Below are positions 1 through 6,827 of a stretch of 31,297 bases of DNA, one piece after another. Position 1 is the stretch's first letter. Each line of letters begins with the position of its first letter. The stretch lies in the NCBI GenBank assembly GCA_023390785.1, contig JAEWCE010000167.1:1-31297 (forward strand). The letters are read 5' to 3'. The notes under the pieces are model-generated. The model saw nothing but the letters and a program-made list of their open reading frames with translations. It ran no database searches and was not told the origin of the DNA. The position numbers were made by a program, and so were the translations under genes. The stretch is from Pseudomonadota bacterium (GTDB lineage: Bacteria > Pseudomonadota > Alphaproteobacteria > Rhizobiales > Devosiaceae).

Positions 1-137
1 TCTCGCGCGCCGAGGCACGGCCCGAGCCCTTGTAGTCGCGGATGCCGTACTTCTGATGGTAGCTGAAGTCGGCGTGACCGGGGCGGAACTTGTCCTTGAT
101 CTCGGAATAATCCTTCGAGCGCTGGTCGGTGTTTTCG
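1..137 (-). repeat. Second, diverged copy of an aroC internal segment
   Basis: Bases 1-137 align without gaps to bases 682-818, with 122 of 137 positions matching by my count (about 89%). Both copies are in the same reading frame and encode the ENxDQRSKDYSEIKDK... segment. Most of the differences are synonymous; the protein differences include ENT for ENV and SYHQ for TYQQ. The spread of third-position changes suggests a separate allele or paralogue rather than a very recent duplication. Confidence 0.9.
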
Positions 138-1090
138 TTGCTCACGGTCACGGTTTCGCGGGGCGTGAGGATGGATGACGTCGGCTTCACGGCAAAGCGG
201 ACGACGATCGGATCGCCGTTGGAAATGCCACCGAGGATGCCGCCGGCATGGTTGGACTTGAAGCGTGGCCCGGCATTGCCGGCTCGCATCTCATCGGCGT
301 TTTCGGTGCCGGTCAGCGCGGCCGCGCCCATGCCCTCGCCGATCTCGACGCCCTTGACGGCGTTGATCGACATCATGGCGGAGGCAAGCTCGGCGCTGAG
401 CTTGCCGTAGATCGGCGCGCCCCAGCCGGGCGGCACACCCTCGGCCACCAGCTCGATGACGGCACCGACCGAGTTGCCGTCCTTGCGGATGCCGTCGAGA
501 TATCCCTCCCACGCCGCTGCGGCCTTGGGATCGGCACAGAAGAACGGATTGTTCTCGACCTCGGTCCAGTCGAAATTGCCGTAGTCGATCCGATGCGGCC
601 CCATCTGCACGAGGCTGCCGCGGATGGTGACATTGGGGATCACCTGCCGCGCCACTGCGCCGGCGGCGACGCGGGCCGCAGTCTCGCGCGCCGAGGCGCG
701 CCCGGAGCCCTTATAGTCGCGAATGCCGTATTTCTGCTGGTAGGTGAAATCGGCGTGACCGGGGCGGAACTTGTCCTTGATCTCGGAATAGTCCTTGGAG
801 CGCTGGTCGACATTCTCGATCAGCATCGAAATCGGCGTGCCGGTGGTCTTGAGCAGACCGTCGCGCTCGTCCTCGACGACGCCGGAGAGGATGTTGACCA
901 GATCCTCCTCACGCCGCTGCGTGGTGAATCGGGATTGGCCCGGCTTGCGCCGCTCGAGATCGCGCTGGATCAGGTCGGCACTGATCGGGATGCCGGGCGG
1001 GCAACCGTCGACCACCACGCCAATGGCAGGCCCGTGGCTCTCGCCCCAGGTGGTGAAGCGGAACATGTGGCCAAAGGTGTTGAAGCTCAT
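1..1090 (-). CDS. aroC: Chorismate synthase with aberrant C-terminus (partial, runs off left edge)
   Basis: Chorismate synthase removes phosphate from 5-enolpyruvylshikimate-3-phosphate using reduced FMN, the last step of the shikimate pathway. The frame opens with ATG at 1090 (MSFNTFGHMFRFTTWGESHG) and shows the family signatures GESHG, TTQRREED, DQRSKDYSEIKDKFRPGHAD, GRASARET, NPFFCADP, SINAVKGVEIG and SNHAGGILGGIS in order. At residues 319-322 (ENTD) the expected C-terminal block (GRHDPCVGIRAVPVGEAM in typical homologues) is absent. The frame instead re-enters a second copy of its own residue 92-136 segment and continues open through base 1. All 363 visible codons are free of stops. Either this is a real in-frame duplication or fusion, or it is an assembly join near a contig end. 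Identity as aroC is certain; completeness and activity are not. Confidence 0.93.
   Translation of the reverse strand, partial: MSFNTFGHMFRFTTWGESHGPAIGVVVDGCPPGIPISADLIQRDLERRKPGQSRFTTQRREEDLVNILSGVVEDERDGLLKTTGTPISMLIENVDQRSKDYSEIKDKFRPGHADFTYQQKYGIRDYKGSGRASARETAARVAAGAVARQVIPNVTIRGSLVQMGPHRIDYGNFDWTEVENNPFFCADPKAAAAWEGYLDGIRKDGNSVGAVIELVAEGVPPGWGAPIYGKLSAELASAMMSINAVKGVEIGEGMGAAALTGTENADEMRAGNAGPRFKSNHAGGILGGISNGDPIVVRFAVKPTSSILTPRETVTVSNENTDQRSKDYSEIKDKFRPGHADFSYHQKYGIRDYKGSGRASARE
682..818 (-). repeat. Original copy of the duplicated aroC segment
   Basis: This is the copy at the canonical position in AroC, residues 92 to about 136, where chorismate synthases carry the conserved DQRSKDY...RPGHAD block. 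It is the partner of the diverged copy at 1-137. Confidence 0.9.
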
Positions 1091-1158
1091 GGGGGGTGCT
1101 CGAACTGACTAACGGCGCCTGGCGACGGCCGTTGCTCTAGGAGCGGGGGCGCGGAACG

Positions 1159-1464
1159 TCAATCTTCATCGCCGCTCAGGCTTTGCCGCCCTATGACCAG
1201 GAATTGCTCATATCCCTCGTCGCGGCGGCCAATGCCGATGACGAGCACCGTCAGCACGTCGTCGCGGACTTCATAGACCAGCCGATAACCGGCGCCGCGC
1301 AGCTTAATCTTGTATGTTTACTGCCGGCCGCGCAGCTTTGCCGCTGGAACGTGCGGGTTTTCCACGCGTCGCCGCAGCACTTTTTCGAACTGGCTGCGGA
1401 CGGTCATCCCGAGCTTGTTCCAACTTCTTGTGGCGTCTGGGGTGAATATCAGCCGATAGCTCAT
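1159..1464 (-). pseudogene. RelE/ParE-type toxin, broken by an in-frame stop
   Basis: Reading from ATG at 1464 gives MSYRLIFTPDATRSWNKLG..., then a TAA codon at 1320-1318 (codon 49, after LRGRQ). The same frame continues TYKIKLRGAGYRLVYEVRDD to a TGA at 1161-1159. The two halves together look like one complete RelE-family toxin of about 101 residues, an mRNA interferase of type II toxin-antitoxin systems. The conserved YKIKLR..GYRLVYEV core, which carries the catalytic basic residues in this family, lies after the stop. The first half alone should therefore be inactive. A single-base change could create the stop, although sequencing error cannot be excluded. The start overlaps the 3' part of the antitoxin gene, as usual for such pairs. 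Confidence 0.8.
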
Positions 1465-1711
1465 CCAACGACACCTCGATCCCGGCCTCCGGCTCCTGTT
1501 TGCTCAGCATGTCGAGGATGTTGAGATCGTCAAGCGCCTCCAGCATCCCTTCCCATGCCGGCGGCGAAATGATGTAGCCCACCACCCGGTTGTGGTTCAG
1601 CACCGCAACAGCCTGCGTCTCGGCCGCAGCAAAGGCGGCGCCGGGATTCTTCTTGAGATCGCTGATACTTATGGCCAGATCGGCGTCCACTCTCTGGAAA
1701 ATCTGGTTCAT
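1304..1711 (-). CDS. YefM/RelB-type antitoxin with abnormal C-terminal extension
   Basis: The first 80 or so residues look like a Phd/YefM/RelB antitoxin: an N-terminal segment ending DLKKNPGAAFAAAETQAVAV, then LNHNRVVGYIISPPAWEGML, and an acidic stretch ending IEVSLDELS. Such antitoxins bind DNA through the N-terminus and block the toxin with the C-terminus. They normally stop near the toxin start. Here the frame runs on for about 50 basic, low-complexity residues inside the toxin gene to 1304, making 135 residues. A small indel near the end of the antitoxin is the simplest explanation. With the nonsense codon in the toxin, the module looks decayed. It sits between the histidine phosphatase gene and aroC. 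Confidence 0.75.
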   Translation of the reverse strand: MNQIFQRVDADLAISISDLKKNPGAAFAAAETQAVAVLNHNRVVGYIISPPAWEGMLEALDDLNILDMLSKQEPEAGIEVSLDELSADIHPRRHKKLEQARDDRPQPVRKSAAATRGKPARSSGKAARPAVNIQD

Positions 1712-1730
1712 ATCCGGCCCCCTATCTGGC

Positions 1731-1754
1731 GCTAAATATGGTGCCTTATTTCGC
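1731..1754. promoter_or_regulatory. Imperfect dyad upstream of the antitoxin gene, candidate operator
   Basis: GCTAAATA (1731-1738) and TATTTCGC (1747-1754) form an inverted repeat matching at 7 of 8 positions with an 8-nt spacer. It is AT-rich in GC-rich surroundings and lies about 20 nt upstream of the antitoxin ATG. That is where autoregulatory antitoxins of this kind usually bind. Placement and symmetry are seen; function is inferred. Confidence 0.35.
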
Positions 1755-1759
1755 TAGCG

Positions 1760-2389
1760 TCAATCGTCCCAGCTCTGCCCAGCCGGATACACGACGGATT
1801 TGCCCTCGGTAAAGTGCACGACCGAATCCTGCGGGGGGAACCAGTTCACCGCCTTTTCCGGGGGGAAGCCTTCGATCAGGTGGCGGAGCACACGCAGGAT
1901 ACCGCCATGAGCGACCACCACGGATGGCCCGGTGAGCGAGGCGCCGAAGTCGCCGATGCGGGTGGCCAAATCGGCATAGCTTTCGCCCTCGGGTGGACGG
2001 AAATGCCAGAAACTGGCGTCGCGTTCGCCGGCGATGGCCATGGCGCCGCTGGCCAATTCGGTATGCAGATGGCCTTCGTAGACACCGAAGGAAATCTCGA
2101 TGAGGCGCGGATCGACGGTCACGTCGGGGAGCGGCTCACCCACTTTGGCGCGAACCTTGTCCATGGTCTCGCGGGTACGGCCGAGCGGCGACACGTACCA
2201 GGAGAAATCGACCGCCGAGCGGCCGGCGCGCCGCAGCAATTGCGCCAGCAGCTCGCCGTTGAGGGCGGCCTGCCCGCGGCCACGGGCGTTGAGCGGAATA
2301 TCGCGGCTGCCCTGGTAGCGGCCTTCGGCGTTCCAGTCGGTTTCCCCGTGCCGGATGAAGTAGAGTTCCGGCCAGACCAGTGCGGCCAT
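1760..2389 (-). CDS. Histidine phosphatase family protein (phosphoglycerate mutase-like)
   Basis: This 209-residue protein carries the RHGETDWN motif at residues 13-20, whose histidine is the phospho-accepting residue. It also has SPLGRTRETM and a second catalytic histidine in VVVAHGGILRVLRH. These define the histidine phosphatase superfamily. Family members include phosphoglycerate mutases and broad phosphatases, and the substrate cannot be read from sequence. It follows fabI with a 7-nt gap on the same strand, so the two are probably co-transcribed. No signal peptide is seen, so it is probably cytoplasmic. Confidence 0.9.
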   Translation of the reverse strand: MAALVWPELYFIRHGETDWNAEGRYQGSRDIPLNARGRGQAALNGELLAQLLRRAGRSAVDFSWYVSPLGRTRETMDKVRAKVGEPLPDVTVDPRLIEISFGVYEGHLHTELASGAMAIAGERDASFWHFRPPEGESYADLATRIGDFGASLTGPSVVVAHGGILRVLRHLIEGFPPEKAVNWFPPQDSVVHFTEGKSVVYPAGQSWDD

Positions 2390-2396
2390 CTCGATC

Positions 2397-3212
2397 TCAG
2401 GCGGTCGGAGTTTCGGCCGACGTTTCGGCGTCCATCAACTTCATGCCGACGACGTTGAATCCGGCATCGACGTAGTGGATCTCACCGGTCACGCCGGAGG
2501 AGAGATCGGACAACAGATAGAGGCCGGCCTTGCCCACATCGTCGATATCGACATTGCGGCGTAGGGCGGCATTGGCCTCCTGCCAGTGCAGCATGTCGCG
2601 CAGTCCGGCGATGCCGGACGCCGCCAGCGTCTTGATGGCGCCGGCTGAGATGGCGTTGACTCGGATGCCGGCCTTGCCGAGGTCGACGGCAAGATAACGC
2701 ACCGACGCCTCGAGCGCCGCCTTGGCGACACCCATGACGTTATAGTTCGGGATGTAGCGCTGGGCGCCGTAGTAGGTCAGCGTCAGCAGGGACCCGCCAG
2801 CGCTCATCAGCGGCTCGGCGCGCCTGGCGACCGCGGTGAAGGAATAGACCGAGACGTTCATCGTCAGCGCGAAATTGCCGGCGCTGGTATCGATGTAGCG
2901 GCCGTCGAGCTCGTTCTTGTCGGAAAAGCCGATGGCGTGGACGAGGAAATCGAGGTGGCCCCAACGCTCCTTGATCTGTCGGAAGGTTTCGTCCATGGCG
3001 GCATCATTGGTGACGTCGCACTCGACGAGGAAGCTCGAGCCGATTTCGGCGGCCAATGGCTCGACGCGCTTTTTGAGCGCCTCGCCCTGGTAGGAAAAGG
3101 CGATCTCGGCGCCCTGCCCGGCCAGCGCCTTGGCGATGCCCCAGCCGATCGAGCGGTTGTTGGCGACTCCCATGATCAGCCCGCGCTTGCCTGCCATCAG
3201 TCCGTCGGCCAT
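2397..3212 (-). CDS. fabI: Enoyl-[acyl-carrier-protein] reductase (NADH)
   Basis: FabI reduces trans-2-enoyl-ACP in the last step of each fatty acid elongation cycle. The 271-residue protein has the FabI-type nucleotide-binding start GLIMGVANNRSIGWGIAKAL (residues 11-30), CDVTND, HAIGFSDK, and TLTYYGAQRYIPNYNVMGVAK. The last supplies the Tyr-x6-Lys catalytic pair at Y157 and K164, the spacing that separates FabI from ordinary short-chain dehydrogenases. Length is normal. It is the first gene of a two-gene operon with the histidine phosphatase and is divergent from the FAD-linked oxidase at 3266. Confidence 0.95.
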   Translation of the reverse strand: MADGLMAGKRGLIMGVANNRSIGWGIAKALAGQGAEIAFSYQGEALKKRVEPLAAEIGSSFLVECDVTNDAAMDETFRQIKERWGHLDFLVHAIGFSDKNELDGRYIDTSAGNFALTMNVSVYSFTAVARRAEPLMSAGGSLLTLTYYGAQRYIPNYNVMGVAKAALEASVRYLAVDLGKAGIRVNAISAGAIKTLAASGIAGLRDMLHWQEANAALRRNVDIDDVGKAGLYLLSDLSSGVTGEIHYVDAGFNVVGMKLMDAETSAETPTA

Positions 3213-3265
3213 GGGAATTTCCTTCGCTTTCTCAGTTTCGAGGCTTGTGCCATATGCTGCGCCGG

Positions 3266-4672
3266 ATGAACAAGTCCCAGCTCCTCACCGAACTGGCCGG
3301 GCTTTTGGGCGATTCCGCGGTGATCGGGGATGAGGCCCAGATGGCGGCCTACCTGAACGAGCCGCGCAAGCGCTACCACACGCCCGCTCTGGCGGTGGCC
3401 CGGCCGGCCGACTTGGCGCAGGTGCAGGCGCTTTGCCGGTGGGCCAACGAGAGTCGGGTGCCGCTGATTCCACAGAGCGGCAACACCGGGCTGGTGGGCG
3501 CGCAGGTGCCGATCACCGGCGACGAGGTGATCGTGTCCATGCAGCGGCTGGACCGGGTGCGCGAAGTGGATGCTGCGGCCGGCACCATGACACTCGAGGC
3601 CGGAGTGATCCTGCAGCGTGCGCATGAGGTGGCGGGGGCGGCGGGAGCGATGTTCCCGCTGTGGATCGCGAGCCAGGGATCGGCGCGGATCGGCGGCGTG
3701 CTGAGCTCCAATGCCGGCGGCGTGCAGGTGCTGGCCTACGGCAATGCGCGTGAGTTGTGCATGGGGATCGAGGCGGTGCTGGCGGACGGGCGGGTGTACC
3801 GGGGGCTCAATGCGCTCAAGAAAGACAACACCGGCTACGATCTCAAAGATCTACTCGTAGGCGCCGAGGGGACGCTCGGCATCATCACGGCGGCGACGCT
3901 GAAACTGTTTCCCAGGCCCGAAGCGCAGGAGACTGCTTTCTGTTCGGTCGACGGGCCGGAGAAGGCGCTCGAGCTGTTCACCCTGATGCGCGAACGCGTC
4001 GGCTCGCGGCTGACCGCGTTCGAGCTGATGCCACGCTTCGGCATCGAGCTGCAGCTCAAGCATCGCATGATCGCGCGGGACCCGGCGGCGAGCCTTGCGC
4101 CCTGGTATGCGCTGGTCGAGGTCAGCCGGCCCAAGGGCGGTGTCCCCGGGGCGTTGCAGGCGGGCCTGGAGGAGGCGTTGAACGCCGGCATCGTCAGCGA
4201 TGCCAGCATCGCGCTATCGGAGGCGGACCGCACGCTGATGTGGACCGCGCGCGAACAGATGAGCGAGGTGCAGAGCAAGGAAGGCGCCTCGATCAAGCAT
4301 GACATTTCGGTGCCGGTCGCAGCGGTGCCGCGGATGATCGCTGAGGGCGTTGCGGCGGCCGAGAAGGTGGTGCCGGGCATCCGACCATGTTCGTTCGGAC
4401 ACATGGGCGACGGCAATCTCCACTTCAACTTCAGCCAGCCGGTCGGCATGGACGGCAAGGCATTCATGGCGCGGGAAAAGGACATCAACGACGCGGTGTA
4501 CGAGGTGGTGCAGCAGCTCAATGGGTCAATCTCGGCCGAGCACGGGATCGGGCAGTTGAAGGCAGAGCTGCTGCGCGACGTGAAGGACCCGGTGGCGCTC
4601 GAGATGATGCGCGCCATCAAGCTGGCCCTCGATCCGAATGGAATTCTAAACCCCGGCAAGGTGCTGGGGTGA
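3266..4672 (+). CDS. FAD-linked oxidase, D-2-hydroxyglutarate/D-lactate dehydrogenase type
   Basis: This member of the FAD-binding_4 / FAD-oxidase_C family oxidises D-2-hydroxyacids and passes electrons to an acceptor. N-terminal FAD-binding motifs include PQSGNTGLVGAQVP, GGVLSSNAGGVQVLAYGNAR and KKDNTGYDLKDLLVGAEGTL. The C-terminal substrate domain has SFGHMGDGNLHFN and SAEHGIGQLK, containing the His residues expected to bind metal and substrate. About 468 residues is usual for the family. I start at ATG 3266 (MNKSQLLTEL) by homologue style. ATG 3254 has a GAGG ten bases upstream and is an alternative that would add four residues. The exact substrate is not determinable. Confidence 0.88.
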   Translation: MNKSQLLTELAGLLGDSAVIGDEAQMAAYLNEPRKRYHTPALAVARPADLAQVQALCRWANESRVPLIPQSGNTGLVGAQVPITGDEVIVSMQRLDRVREVDAAAGTMTLEAGVILQRAHEVAGAAGAMFPLWIASQGSARIGGVLSSNAGGVQVLAYGNARELCMGIEAVLADGRVYRGLNALKKDNTGYDLKDLLVGAEGTLGIITAATLKLFPRPEAQETAFCSVDGPEKALELFTLMRERVGSRLTAFELMPRFGIELQLKHRMIARDPAASLAPWYALVEVSRPKGGVPGALQAGLEEALNAGIVSDASIALSEADRTLMWTAREQMSEVQSKEGASIKHDISVPVAAVPRMIAEGVAAAEKVVPGIRPCSFGHMGDGNLHFNFSQPVGMDGKAFMAREKDINDAVYEVVQQLNGSISAEHGIGQLKAELLRDVKDPVALEMMRAIKLALDPNGILNPGKVLG

Positions 4673-4765
4673 GGTGAGAGGCTTAGCCTGAAGTCTCAAG
4701 TATCCACCCATCATTCCCGGGCCGGATTGCAGAGCGGACTCTCGGGCATGTGTGAAGTTCGCCTA

Positions 4766-4790
4766 GATTCCCGCCTGCGCGAAAATGAGG
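4766..4790. repeat. REP-like palindromic element, copy 1
   Basis: The 25 bases match the copy at 25551-25575 at 21 positions. The pattern GATTCCCGCC-(3-5 nt)-GCG..AATGAGG resembles the small extragenic palindromes common in alphaproteobacteria. This copy is degenerate, because its right arm reads GAAAATGA where GGGAATGA would pair. It lies in the 139-nt gap between the oxidase and the SRAP gene, which holds nothing else I can recognise. Confidence 0.5.
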
Positions 4791-4811
4791 GTATGGAGGT
4801 CGATGCGACGT

Positions 4812-5546
4812 CTAGAACAGGTCCAGTTGCGCGCCGCCGCCGGCACGCTTCTTCTGCCGTTCGGGTTTGGTCTCTTCGACCGTTGGCGTGATCAGCTCTG
4901 GCCCCTCGGCGTCGGCCTTGTTGACCGCGCGGGTGACGGGATGCAGCCCGATGGAGCCGGCGGGTGCCGGGACGATGAGTTCGAGGGCGTCGCGGGCCTC
5001 GACATCGCGGGTGTTGAGCCATGCGTCGACCGCTTCCCCGCTCAGCAACGCCGGCATGCGGTCATAGACGGCGGAAACCTCGGGATTTGGCCGGGTGGTA
5101 ACGATGCAGACCGTATCGATCTCTTCGCCGTTCGGCCCCGCCCAGGTGGCGTAGAGGCCGGCGAAGGCCATGGTGCTGCCGTCGAGATTGGCGATGTAGT
5201 ATGGCCAGCGCGAGCCGTCGGGACGCTTTCGCCACTCGTAGTAGCCGCTGGCCGGGACGACGCAGCGAGTGTTGCGCAGAGCGTCTCGGAATGCCGGCTT
5301 GTCGGCCATCGATTCGGAACGGGCGTTGATCAGCAGCGGAAAGTCGCGCGGGTCCTTGACCCAACCCGGCACGAAGCCCCAGCGGAACAGCTCGGCGGTG
5401 CGCCGCCCCTCGCGCTCGAGCACGGTGATGACCGGCTGGGTGGGCGCGATATTGTAACGCGGCGGATAGTCCACCACCTCGTTCAGCACCCTGAACAACT
5501 GCGCCATCGCTTCGGGGGGCAGCAGGAATGCGTAGCGGCCGCACAT
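4812..5546 (-). CDS. SRAP domain protein (YedK/HMCES family) with altered active-site motif
   Basis: SRAP proteins covalently trap abasic sites in single-stranded DNA through Cys2. Start at 5546 gives MCGRYAF, because the initiator Met must be removed to expose Cys2; the longer upstream frame is spurious. The 244-residue protein has YNIAPTQ (31-37), RWGFVPGW, NAR with N74, GYYEW with E104, and the late HPVTRAVN motif. By comparison with E. coli YedK (C2, N75, E105, H160), the first three active-site residues are present. The expected His of the HDR(M/R)P motif is Tyr161 (VYDRMP). It is divergent from the Nudix gene across about 66 nt. Confidence 0.93.
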   Translation of the reverse strand: MCGRYAFLLPPEAMAQLFRVLNEVVDYPPRYNIAPTQPVITVLEREGRRTAELFRWGFVPGWVKDPRDFPLLINARSESMADKPAFRDALRNTRCVVPASGYYEWRKRPDGSRWPYYIANLDGSTMAFAGLYATWAGPNGEEIDTVCIVTTRPNPEVSAVYDRMPALLSGEAVDAWLNTRDVEARDALELIVPAPAGSIGLHPVTRAVNKADAEGPELITPTVEETKPERQKKRAGGGAQLDLF

Positions 5547-5612
5547 AGTTGAGCTCCTTGGTGCACAAAAGTAGGTGCTTGCCGGCCGCACCGCAAATTG
5601 CAAACTCGACCA

Positions 5613-6002
5613 ATGCCCAACCCGTTTGCCGCCAGTGTGGCCATCATCCGGCAGATCGACGTACTGCTGATCCAGCGAAACCGGCCTCCATCGGAGGGGT
5701 TGTGGACGCTGCCCGGAGGGCGGCTGGAACCCGGCGAGACCGCCGAACGCTGCGCCATTCGCGAGCTCAAGGAAGAACTGGGGCTCGATGTATTCGGGCT
5801 GCGGAAAGTCAGGACATTGCGCGTTCGCGGTTTCGAGTTGCAGGTGTTCGGCACCCAGACCTATGACGGGGAGATTGTGCCGGACACCGCCGAAATCCGC
5901 GCCTGGCGATGGGTGCGCCCGGAGCAGCTCCGGGGCATGCCGACGACGGCCGGCTTGGGCGAGGTGCTGGCCGGAGCATTCCGCCTGTTCGACCGCACCT
6001 AG
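5613..6002 (+). CDS. Nudix hydrolase
   Basis: This protein of about 129 residues carries a full Nudix box, starting at GGRLEPGETAE and ending RELKEELGL, matching G-x5-E-x7-REUxEExGU. Nudix enzymes hydrolyse nucleoside diphosphates linked to another moiety and need Mg2+ bound by the box glutamates. I place the start at ATG 5613 (MPNPFAASVAII); an in-frame TTG at 5598 is less likely. The SLDVFGL-type short form resembles ADP-ribose or mutator-type pyrophosphatases, but the substrate is unknown. The TIGR02301 gene follows within 40 nt, suggesting co-transcription. Confidence 0.9.
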   Translation: MPNPFAASVAIIRQIDVLLIQRNRPPSEGLWTLPGGRLEPGETAERCAIRELKEELGLDVFGLRKVRTLRVRGFELQVFGTQTYDGEIVPDTAEIRAWRWVRPEQLRGMPTTAGLGEVLAGAFRLFDRT

Positions 6003-6042
6003 ACGCCTTGCCGCGGCCACGCTGCTGTGACTAGGAATGCGC

Positions 6043-6411
6043 ATGCGTGCCATACTGCTTGCCCTGATGCTGGCTTCCTCCGCCCTGCTGCCGCGACCGG
6101 CACTGGCGATCGATCCGCCCTACGAGCCGCAGATGGAGCGGCTCGCCGAGATCCTGGGGAGCCTGTATTTCCTCAATCCGCTGTGCAAGCCGGGCGGGAC
6201 CGACTGGCGGCAGCAGCTCGCCGACCTGGTGAAGCTCGACCAGCCCGATGAGGACCGGCAGCAGCGGCTCTATGGCGCGTTCAACGCCGGCTTCGAATCC
6301 TATTCGAGGCTCTATCGCAGCTGTACGTCGTCGGCGTCAGAGGCGCTGGCGCGGCTGCTGATCGAAGCGGAAGCCACGGCACGCGACATTCACACACGCT
6401 ATGCCGAGTAG
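6043..6411 (+). CDS. TIGR02301 family secreted protein
   Basis: This small exported protein of unknown function has a hydrophobic signal peptide (RAILLALMLASSALLPRPALA), followed by a mature part beginning IDPPYEPQMERLAEILGSLY. I recognise the LAEILGSLYFLNPLC and FNAGFESYSRLYRSC pattern of the alphaproteobacterial TIGR02301 family, which has two conserved cysteines and a helical fold. I prefer ATG 6043 because AGGA lies six bases upstream; ATG 6037 is in frame and adds two residues. Likely periplasmic. It follows the Nudix gene, an association I recall from related genomes. Confidence 0.75.
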   Translation: MRAILLALMLASSALLPRPALAIDPPYEPQMERLAEILGSLYFLNPLCKPGGTDWRQQLADLVKLDQPDEDRQQRLYGAFNAGFESYSRLYRSCTSSASEALARLLIEAEATARDIHTRYAE

Positions 6412-6502
6412 GCGCCGGGATTAAGTATAAGGCCTGAGGCGACGTTAACCCTTTGGTGAGGTGTCGCACGCGCGCCACTTTTGCCGTGGTAGGTCGGAGT
6501 TG

Positions 6503-6781
6503 ATGCGGCCCAGCAAACCCACGATCCCGATGTTCAGCACGGACGGCGCCAGAGACGAGCAGCGCGAGGCAAGACAGCTTGCGCTCGAATATCTGGCCGA
6601 AGCCTGGAACACCGCCGAGGACGAGGGCATCGAAACGCTGGCGCTGGCGCATGCCTCTCTGTTCGCGGCGCTGGCGACGATGGTGCGCATCCACGGCGAC
6701 GAAGCGACCGCCCTGCTGGTCGAAGCCCTGCCCGCCCGGATTCGCGAGGGCGAGTACGCCCTGGACCGGATGACGCACTGA
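6503..6781 (+). CDS. Hypothetical protein, small helical
   Basis: This 92-residue protein matches no family I recognise. ATG 6503 is preceded by GGAG at good spacing (6496-6499). The body is rich in Ala, Glu and Leu (ARQLALEYLAEAWNTAEDEG, IETLALAHASLFAALATMV) and is predicted helical and soluble. There is no signal peptide or membrane segment. It lies alone on the plus strand between TIGR02301 and the YgfZ gene. Confidence 0.6.
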   Translation: MRPSKPTIPMFSTDGARDEQREARQLALEYLAEAWNTAEDEGIETLALAHASLFAALATMVRIHGDEATALLVEALPARIREGEYALDRMTH

Positions 6782-6827
6782 TCCTTGCAGATCGCAGCGG
6801 ACTGGGCCATCTCTGAGTCTCAACCGG

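Noticed and set aside
4711..5022. Minus-strand frame overlapping the SRAP C-terminus
   Set aside because: Arg-rich shadow of the SRAP frame with no motif or ribosome site.
5547..6053. N-terminal extension of the SRAP protein to 413 residues
   Set aside because: SRAP function requires Cys directly after the initiator Met, and the extension is antisense to the Nudix gene.
6421..6475. TTAA-containing stretch considered as a CtrA-type cell-cycle site
   Set aside because: The TTAA pairs are not at the 7-nt spacing of a full CtrA site, and half sites are too common to call.
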